Source: Balamuthia mandrillaris
Taxonomy: Eukaryota; Discosea; Longamoebia; Balamuthiidae
Length of the DNA stretch: 64,000 nt
Assembly: GCA_031835245.1 (NCBI GenBank)
Contig: JAVKOQ010000067.1
Span: forward strand, 62,001-126,000
Direction of reading: 5' to 3'
The position numbers and the translations under genes were made by a program. Shown here piece by piece: positions 57,115 to 64,000 of the stretch. Position 1 is the first letter of the stretch. Each line of letters begins with the position of its first letter. The notes under the pieces were generated by a model. That model was not told where the DNA came from and searched no databases. It worked only from the letters and a program-made list of their open reading frames with translations.

Positions 57115-57389
57115 CCTCCCTCCCGCTCTCGCTCTCGCTCCTCTCTTCATTTGCTTTCGCAAAATGCACTCCGTTTTCTCCTCTTTTCTCTCCTCTTTCT
57201 CTTTCTGTTTAATTATTATTTTGAGTCTTCTCCTTCGAAGGATTGATTTACTCACCTCCTTTTCTTCTTTTTTCTCTTTGTTTTGATGATTTTCACTCTT
57301 TTTTTTTGTTTTGTTTTGTTGGGTGGATTCGATTTGGCCAAAAGAACAAAGCAAGCCAACAAACTCATAGAGAAAAAAAATAGAGAGAA
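56504..57389. other. Spacer between PfkB-like and RING genes
   Basis: TGACGTCA at 56532-56539 lies just after the PfkB stop. 56566-56625 has an inverted repeat AGGGGT..ACCCCT and, on the minus strand, GGTTTCGATCC, like a tRNA/SINE B-box. 56820-57000 has T-runs and a GGAGA pentamer run; 57075-57150 is a CT run. No protein gene is seen. Confidence 0.45.
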
Positions 57390-59702
57390 ATGGTGAACGT
57401 TGGCAAAAGCCCGAAGAGAAGGTCAACCCGTTTGGCTGCCGCCTCTCACAGAAGCAGGAGAGAAGAGGCCGCAGCAGCGGCCGCTGAAAAGGAAGACAAA
57501 GAACGCGATAGAGACCCAAAGAAGAGAAGCGAAGACAGAGGAGAGAAAGAAAAGGAAGAGCATGAAGAGGAACAAGAAGAAGAAGAAGAAGAAGAGAAAG
57601 AGAAAGAGAAGACAAACAAGAAGAACGTGAAGAAAAGAACACGCCGTGACTCTTCCGAAACGGACGAAACGAACGCCAAGAAGAAGAGGAAGAAGAACAA
57701 CAACAAGAAGAGACCAGCCAAGAAACGAACAAAACGAACGACAACGTCAACCTCAACCTCAACCTCTTCGCAAAAGGAGGAAGAGAAAGAGAAAGAAAAA
57801 GAAAAAGACACGGCACCAGCAGAAGAGGAAGAAGCCAAATGTGGGATCTGTTTGGAGGTGGTGAAGGAAAAAGGAGTGATGGAGAACTGCAACCACGATT
57901 TTTGCTTCGACTGCATTCGACAATGGTCCAAAGTGACGAACACATGCCCTATGTGCAAAGCTGAGTTCTTATCCATTCGGCGCGTTCTTTTGCGAAAAGA
58001 TGGAGAAGAAGAAAACCAAGAAGTGGAAGACGAAGCGGAAGGAAGCAAAAAACGAGGAAGACGGTCGAAAAGAAAGCCCAACAAAAAGAAGAAAAAGAAA
58101 CCGGACTTCGTTAGAGTAAAGCCAAAGAAGCAAGAATATCAGTATTCGCGAAGAGAGTTGGAACAACTGGCATCAGACCACCAACACTTTGACGAGCCCA
58201 CAATGTTCATGTTCCCTCCACCGACGTCGCTTGGACATTTTTTGGGATTCTTGTTGTTGCATGGAGTTGGCCCTGGAGTAAGTTTTCCTTTCGGAGGGTC
58301 TCTTTCTTTAACTTCGAATTTGAGCCGTTACGACGATGAAGAAGACGAAGAAGATGAAGATGAAGAAGAGAACGATGAAGAGCGTGATAGTGATGAAGAA
58401 CCAGACGAAGAAATAGACTTAAACGAACGTGTGATGAGACGCATTATGGAGGACTATGAAGATGATGGGGGAAGCGACGAAGAGGAATTTGGAGGAGGAA
58501 GTAACAGCTGGTTCGGAGAGGAGGACCTGGATGGTGCTGAAGAAGAGGATGATGACGAAGAAGATGACGATGAAGAGGAAGTAAATCGTTCGGCAAGACA
58601 AAGGAGAAACGGAGGGTGGAGAGCGCATGACCCTATTGAGCTCTCTTCTGACGACGATGGTGATGATGATGTAATTGTGGTACCTTCCTCGTCTTCTACC
58701 ACTTCTTCATCTCGACCATTTTCATCATCGACTTCTCAGTCTTTGTCATCTTCTTCACCTTCCCAACATGATAGCGCACGAAGAAATACTCGGAATCTTT
58801 GGGGCTCTCTTATCACTCCTCCCTCCTCTTCATCTTCAACAACAAGAACTTCTTTTGGCAGTTTGCCGCAAAGCGGGACCAGATTACGCCTGAGACAATG
58901 GATGGAGAATCCCAGTGGTGACAACCACCTTCGGAGAGGCACGAGAGCCATTCGAGAGGAACAAATGCAAATGATGGAAGAAGCATTGTTTAATGTTGCA
59001 ACAATTGGACGCGAAAGAGAGACGCAGGTGGAACAACATAGCCTTTCTTTCTTGAGGGATATGTTTGGTCATTCCTTCAGTGATGAAATGCTTGTGAACG
59101 TGTTGCAACAGACAGGAGGTAATGTGGATAGGGCTGTAGATAGATTGCTTGTTACTGTGCCACCTGTGTCATCATCTTCATCATCATCATCATCTTCTTC
59201 TTCTTCCTTATCATCATCTTCCATGACAATTAGCCTTAGCTCTTCTTCTCTTTCCACAAGCAGCACTCCCCCATCTTCTTCGCCAGCAATCATTGATGTC
59301 GACAGATTAGAAACCATTATGAACGAGTCTTCCTCCACTCTAATAGGGCTTCATGATAACGAGAACAATCGCTCTACGAGACAAACAACAACCGCAACAA
59401 CAACAGAAGACAAAGAAGGAAAGCAGAAGGAAAAGAAAAAGAAAAAGAGAAATGAAACACCTGAGCGGCGGCAAACACAAAGAAGACGTCGCAGCAACAG
59501 CAATAAAGAAACGCGAAATTACAACAGTTCGGTCAGCGAAGAACTTTCAGCGCAGGATGCGGAACAGGTCTGGCAGGATGCAGTTCTTGCTCGCCAAGAA
59601 CAACGGTCACAACACTCTTCCTCTTCTTCATCCTCTTCTTCTGCTCAACAAACAACGGAACAACAAACTTTGTCGCATGTGCCTCGCCGCAGAAACGTCT
59701 AA
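57390..59702 (+). CDS. RING-finger E3 ligase-like protein with CUE/UBA-like domain
   Basis: Single exon, 770 residues. The N-terminal ~145 residues are Lys/Glu/Arg-rich. A C3HC4 RING follows at about 148-193: KCGICLEVVKEKGVMENCNH, DFCFDCIRQWSKVTNTCPMC, all eight zinc ligands present. Then a basic segment, YSRRELEQLASDHQHFDEPT and a hydrophobic HFLGFLLLHGVGPGV stretch, a very acidic region (310-410), Ser-rich parts, and a CUE/UBA-like three-helix motif at about 545-590 (SLSFLRDMFGHSFSDEMLVN, VLQQTGGNVDRAVDRLLV). The tail is Ser/Gln/Arg-rich. The RING binds E2 enzymes and the CUE/UBA part would bind ubiquitin, so it is most likely an E3 ubiquitin ligase, perhaps nuclear given its basic N-terminus; RING placement recalls PHRF1/Topors-like proteins (RING followed by transcription-linked tails). 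No orthologue can be named with confidence. Confidence 0.75.
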   Translation: MVNVGKSPKRRSTRLAAASHRSRREEAAAAAAEKEDKERDRDPKKRSEDRGEKEKEEHEEEQEEEEEEEKEKEKTNKKNVKKRTRRDSSETDETNAKKKRKKNNNKKRPAKKRTKRTTTSTSTSTSSQKEEEKEKEKEKDTAPAEEEEAKCGICLEVVKEKGVMENCNHDFCFDCIRQWSKVTNTCPMCKAEFLSIRRVLLRKDGEEENQEVEDEAEGSKKRGRRSKRKPNKKKKKKPDFVRVKPKKQEYQYSRRELEQLASDHQHFDEPTMFMFPPPTSLGHFLGFLLLHGVGPGVSFPFGGSLSLTSNLSRYDDEEDEEDEDEEENDEERDSDEEPDEEIDLNERVMRRIMEDYEDDGGSDEEEFGGGSNSWFGEEDLDGAEEEDDDEEDDDEEEVNRSARQRRNGGWRAHDPIELSSDDDGDDDVIVVPSSSSTTSSSRPFSSSTSQSLSSSSPSQHDSARRNTRNLWGSLITPPSSSSSTTRTSFGSLPQSGTRLRLRQWMENPSGDNHLRRGTRAIREEQMQMMEEALFNVATIGRERETQVEQHSLSFLRDMFGHSFSDEMLVNVLQQTGGNVDRAVDRLLVTVPPVSSSSSSSSSSSSSLSSSSMTISLSSSSLSTSSTPPSSSPAIIDVDRLETIMNESSSTLIGLHDNENNRSTRQTTTATTTEDKEGKQKEKKKKKRNETPERRQTQRRRRSNSNKETRNYNSSVSEELSAQDAEQVWQDAVLARQEQRSQHSSSSSSSSSAQQTTEQQTLSHVPRRRNV

Positions 59703-59844
59703 CGCGAACGCCACCTTATCGTTTTTGGTTTCCCATTCTTTTGTAAATCCTCTCTTTTGTAGAACTTCTCTCTTCTATTTTTCGAGTTTTGCTTTTTTTT
59801 AACTTTTCATGATAAACTAACCAACACAAGCTGAGATAAGCTCT

Positions 59845-62093
59845 CTATGAAGAAGACGAAGAGCCACCAGTAACTAGAGAAGTGGGAGCCATTCGAACTT
59901 GAATCTTGTCGCTGCGCTTCTCCTCGCGAAGGTATCTGTTCCACAAGACTGGGAACTTCTTGGAGAGATCTGCGGTGGTCGCTCTTCCGCTTTTGAGGGC
60001 ATCGTACAGCCATTCGTTCATTCCGAGGCACAGCTCTTCCCATTCTTTCGTCGTCTCTTCCGATAAATTCAACCACTAGAACACAACATTACATTATGAG
60101 CAAAAACACAAAACACAAAAGAGAAGACATTAAAAACCTGTTGAATCTCTTTGATGCGGCGAGTGATGCGAGAGCCTAAAACTTCGTGACTGGCATCATA
60201 CTCTGCCTTGGCGGCTTCTTCGGTGAGAGCGTTCTTCTTGGAGAGAGCATTGACAGCAATGGTGTAGGTCTTTAGTTTTTCTCTTACAGCTCTCAACATG
60301 ATGTACCACACCGACTTCTTCTTCAACAAACCAGTTACATTATCCTGTTAAATATTTTTGTGAGCAATAAGAAGAAAGACAAACCAAAGATGAAAGCAAA
60401 AAAGAATAAGGAAATAAGATAAGAATGAAGAAGCAGCAAATATACCTCTTCATCCAAAAAGTACAGAACTCTGCCCTCGGTGCCGTGCAAGGTGCGCACC
60501 TCGTTCATTACATGATAGATCTTTGTCGGGTCTTCCAACTCAAAGACTTCATACTTGACCGTCTCGAATCCCATCTTCGCCGCAAACTGAATCGCTGCAG
60601 TCGGTTCCACACAAAGTCCCTTCTTCTTCCCATCTTCCTCTCCACTGTTATTATCTGCCTTCTCATCCATGCCTTGATGCTCCGGAACAAAAGTGATGAA
60701 CTGCATGAAGGGCTTCCGAAGGTGGTCCAAACATTCAACGTGTTGATCTTCCGGGTCCAACATCTCGAAACAAGCAGTCCAGTGCTTTCTCGCCATAAAC
60801 TCCAACAAACGCAATGCTTTTCCGTTCCATTGTCGTTCTCCGTCTTCGCCTTCTTTTGCTTTTTCATCACCATCTTCTTGTTGATGGTTCAGTGCCTCCA
60901 ACATGTCAAAGAGAGCGTGCATCACTTTCAAAGCAACGGAGAGACGGTTCTCCTTATCGTCGTAAAGAGAGAGGTCACCTCTCGTTCCAGCCATCAAATG
61001 AACGTTCTTGCTGCCTCCAATCAACAAAAACTTTGTTTGCAGTTTGTTCTCTCCTTTCGTGGAAGCGGAAGAAGAAGAAGAAAGTTTGATGACGGAGAGA
61101 TGAGCAGCTGCTCCGTTGGCTTTCCAAGTGGAGACCACTTTCTTGGCTTGCTCCGGCGGCTTCGTGAAGAACTTCCTCCAAACCTCCTCATCGCCGCCGT
61201 CCGGACAGTCGTCATCATCGCCCATGCCGCCGGTAAACTTTTTGAGGCCACGAAGAGGAAAGCAGAGGAGAGGAGGAGAGGATGGAGAGGAGCGGAGCTT
61301 GAAGGAGAGAAGACAATTGCCGCGAGCCACTTTTTGGCGGATGCGTTCGCTGGAGGCGTAGACCTCGTCCTCGTATGGCAGGTTCCTCTTTTTGTTTCTG
61401 TTGTTTTTTCTTTTCTTGGGCGGATAACCTATACCCGTTTGTTTGTTTGGTTGTTTTGTTTTGTCAGTTATCTCCTCCTATAAAGAGAAGGAGAAGGAGA
61501 AGGAGAAGGAGAAGGAGAAGGAGAAGGAGAAGGAGAAGGAGAAGGAGAAGGAGAAGGAGAAGGAGAGAGAAGGAGAAGGAGAAGGAGAAGGAAGAAGGAG
61601 AAGGAGAAGGAGAAGGAGAAGGAGAAGGAGAAGGAGAAGGAGAAGGAGAAGGAGAAGGAGAAGGAGAAGGAGAAGGAGAAGGAGAAGGAGAAGGAGAAGG
61701 AGAAGGAGAAGGAGAAGGAGAAGGAGAAGGAGAACAAGAACAAGAACAAGAAAGGAGAAGGAGAAGGAGAAGGAGAACAAGAACAAGAAAGGAGAACAAG
61801 AACAAGAACAAGAAAGGAGAAGAAGAAAGGAAGAGAGAAGGAGAAGAAGAAGGAGAACGAAACGAACCAATGCGAACGTCAAGAAGCTGAGCGTCACCAA
61901 TGGGTAAGCCACGAAGCACAGCGGGAGGCACCGCCAACGCGTTTATCTTCAGGGCATAATCCCGCTCGACCCACTGCTTGTACGCCTCGCAGCGAGGCGT
62001 CACCCTTTGAGCCCAACCCAGGAACTCCTCTTGCTCTTCTTCGTGGGCGAGGAGGACGGAGGAGGAGTTCGTCTCTTTGCTTTCCGCTTCCAT
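59845..62093 (-). CDS. RNA ligase-like nucleotidyltransferase
   Basis: Four exons on the minus strand: about 61880-62093, 60447-61360, 60139-60346 and 59845-60075. Features of the covalent nucleotidyltransferase (ligase) fold: CFPLRGLKKFTGG (like the RGxxKFFN stretch that precedes motif I in tRNA/RNA ligases), WKANGAAAHLSVIKL (motif I, K-x-N-G, lysine to be adenylated), KFLLIGGSKNVHLMAG (motif Ia, SKNVH), YEVFELEDP (motif IIIa-like), TEGRVLYFLDEE (motif IV, E-G-x-V) and GLLKKKSVWYIMLRAVREKL (motif V, K-x-K). Such enzymes seal RNA ends through an enzyme-AMP intermediate. The first exon and the last ~110 residues (helical, LRAVREKLKTYTIAVNAL.., NEWLYDALKSGRATTADLSK) match nothing I recognise. 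The 520-base first intron contains a large GAGAAG repeat. The substrate RNA is unknown; the assignment rests on motifs and is moderate. Confidence 0.55.
61485..61735 (-). repeat. GAGAAG hexamer tract
   Basis: About 42 copies of a 6-base unit (GAGAAG on + strand, CTTCTC on the coding strand) in intron 1 of the RNA ligase-like gene, followed by GAACAA variants to 61810. Being a multiple of 3, it opens long false frames on both strands. Confidence 0.93.
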
Positions 62094-62326
62094 TTCTTTG
62101 TTAAAAAAATAATGACCAATAATTGAACATTTATTTATCTTTTTAGTTAATTTTCTCAATTTTTTCTGTCGTTCGTTTTCTTAAGCGAAAAATTAAGATT
62201 TTTTTGTTAATTAGATGAAAAATCGACGCCGATCGATTTTTCTGCAATCAATCAATAAAAATTAACAATCAATAAAATAATAAAAATGTTTTTTTTTCAA
62301 GAATTTTTGCAAATATATTTTTTGGT

Positions 62327-62645
62327 TTAAACAAGGCTCTCATTTTCGCTCCGTGGATTGAAGTCATCCTCCCCCTCGTCCGAGGAAGCAGCTTCTTGTC
62401 TCTTCTTCGATGAGGATGATGATGAAGAAGAAGAGGAGCCTTGGTTGGCAAAAGAGGAGATGTCCTTGTCATCAAGCTCTTCGGCGCCGCGGTCCAGGAG
62501 GTCGTCTTCCTCCTCGTCCTCATCCATGTCGTGCAAGAGGGCGTTGGTGTCGTTGCCTTCCAGACGAGAGTAGGCGCTGCCTCTTGGCCTGCTTCCTCTT
62601 CGTTGGGCCGCACCTCTTCCCTCTGTATGGATAATGTAAGCAATA

Positions 62646-62688
<43 letters not shown>

Positions 62689-62924
62689 AAAGGGAAAGGA
62701 AAGGAGAGCACGAAAAGGAGAGCAAGAAGAGAAAGAAGCGTACGTGAAGCTCTGTATTCAGGAGGAAGGACAAAGTTGGGGACGTGGTCTTTGAGGGCCT
62801 CTCGAACGGCATCGTTCTTGCGGACCAAAATGACCGTCGTGATGAGCGCTGCCGTTACCACCACAAACAAAACGAGAACTAGAACTCCAAAAACTTTTAA
62901 ACACAACAAAAAGTCAGACGAAAG

Positions 62925-62955
<31 letters not shown>

Positions 62956-64000
62956 GAAACGAACTGGCTCCACCGCTCATGCCCTTTTTGCCGCTGCCGG
63001 ATCCGCCGGAACCATCGCAGCTGGTCCTCTCGGGTTCCCATTTCATGCTCTCTGGCACTTGAGGAGAGGCCATACATTTGTCTCCCGGAACTCGTTGATA
63101 TCTGTTTTCATTTTTCAAAAAGAATCAATACAGGAGATAAGAGACGGACGAGGACGAGGACCAGGATGAGGAGAGAGAGAGAGAGAGAGAGAAACGAAAT
63201 GAGAGAGAGAAAGGAATAAACATAATGGTAACAAACCCTTTAGTTTTCAGCCAATAGTCATTGCAAGGGCTGGGAGGTAATTGCTCATAGTCGGGGCAGG
63301 AAAGCACGCATTCGTCCTTATCGTTTCTGGTATAACAATAGTCGCTGTTTTTTTTGTAAAATTTTAGAACTCAAAAGTCAATATTTCTGTTGTAGGCTGA
63401 AAAGAAAAAACAAGGTACCATTCGTAGTCTTCCCTCTTGCACTGACACTGTGTGACAAAGACTGGTCGCTCCAAGTCATCCGGCACAAAGCACTCGGCGT
63501 CCTGCTTTCTCCTTTTATAGGTGAACTTCTGTCCCAACAGGCACTCATCTCCCGTGTTCTCGCTGGGGCTCCACAGTTCATAGTCATCGTTGGTGCAGGA
63601 ACGTTCGTGCAGCTTGGAGAAGTCCAAGTGGATGACAACACCTTTGCCGTTGCGCTCGCCGTAGACGAGGAAGGCGAGGCCGGTGTTGGAGGGCTCGGTG
63701 GCCACGTTAGTGATGTCGATGGAGCCGAGGTCGGTTATGCGGCAGGTTTCCCAGTGGAGACCTTCGTTCCAAGAATAACTGTTTTAATCCAATTTTGTTT
63801 ATGTGTGAGTACTAAACAACGCGAAAGAGAACAAAAGAAAGAAAAAGAAGAGCCAGAAGAAAGCAGATGCAACGAGAGAAGATTAAAAATAATAAGAAAA
63901 TAAGAAAGAAGTCGGAAGATAGAAAAGATGAGGATTGCATACTGAACAATATCAGATGCGTCTTTGTTGTCAACATAGATGGAGAGCGCGCCATGGTCAG
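62327..64000 (-). CDS. VPS10/sortilin-type sorting receptor, C-terminal part
   Basis: The gene runs off the right edge; only its 3' end is here. Exons code, from the N side: DHGALSIYVDNKDASDIVQ, YSWNEGLHWETCRITDLGSI (last VPS10 propeller strands), then the Sortilin_C region: DFSKLHERSCTNDDYELWSP, GDECLLGQKFTYKRRKQDAE, CFVPDDLERPVFVTQCQCKR; CYTRNDKDECVLSCPDYEQL; YQRVPGDKCMASP. A single transmembrane helix follows (VFGVLVLVLFVVVTAALITT) and a cytosolic tail ends at TAA 62327-62329. The tail has DMDEDEEEDDLLDRGAEELD, an acidic dileucine signal of the kind read by GGA or AP adaptors, and a Ser run. VPS10 receptors carry soluble hydrolases from Golgi to endosome or lysosome. A D-Y/W-rich cysteine pattern agrees with yeast Vps10 and animal sortilin. 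Confidence 0.9.

Noticed and set aside
57001-57945. Minus-strand frame of 314 residues overlapping the RING gene start
   Set aside because: It is the antisense of the Lys/Glu-rich coding region plus a CT-rich leader; it has no domain and the + strand RING protein is clear.
61375-62159. Frames of poly-Arg, Glu-Gly and Ser-Pro dipeptides
   Set aside because: They come from the GAGAAG hexamer in intron 1 of the RNA ligase-like gene. Only 61880-62093 on the minus strand is used as an exon.

Overview
The window is nuclear DNA of an intron-rich, single-celled eukaryote. Genes are split by short GT..AG introns, most carrying pyrimidine-rich simple repeats. The gene set is typical of an amoeba: VPS10 receptor, verprolin/WIP, ATG16 with WD40, Rab18, a COG0523 GTPase, F-box proteins and a very large hybrid histidine kinase. 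There are no plastid or plant-specific genes. My best guess is Amoebozoa, perhaps a discosean relative of Acanthamoeba or Balamuthia. That is inference from gene content, not proof.

Layout. 1-19.7 kb: 3' part of a CLU-domain gene (+), a DUF3128/PANTS-like gene (+), DPM3 (-), a C1-domain/inositol polyphosphate kinase fusion (+), a gene-poor 1.6 kb stretch, an 8 kb double hybrid histidine kinase (+) and ISCU (+). 19.9-23 kb: a decayed piggyBac-like element with palindromic terminal repeats, then a broken F-box/ankyrin-like gene (+). 23-32.5 kb: RAB18 (-), BUB3 (+), THOC1 (-), WIP/verprolin (-). 33-40 kb: F-box gene (+), PEX22 (-), NADAR-domain gene (+), an intact F-box/ankyrin-like gene (-), DUF167/YggU gene (+). 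40-50 kb, all minus: UBXN4-like, COG0523 GTPase, MGM101, a short SPT16. 50-64 kb: ATG16 (+), ENY2 (-), a PfkB kinase (+), a RING/CUE protein (+), an RNA ligase-like protein (-) and the 3' part of a VPS10/sortilin receptor (-, runs off the end).

The genes do not form operons or one pathway. They are housekeeping genes in mixed orientation with short spacers, several sharing bidirectional promoters. Links in function exist: SPT16-like, THOC1 and ENY2 act in transcription and mRNA export; ISCU, MGM101 and CLU in mitochondria; UBXN4-like and DPM3 at the ER; RAB18, VPS10 and ATG16 in membrane traffic.

The most notable points are the bacterial-type double histidine kinase, the C1-IPK fusion, the SPT16 without its peptidase-like domain, the RNA ligase-like protein, the piggyBac relic with self-palindromic ends, and short palindromic motifs (GTCGAC arrays, TGACGTCA) in the promoters. 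Exon borders were placed by eye from splice sites and protein similarity and may be off by a few bases.
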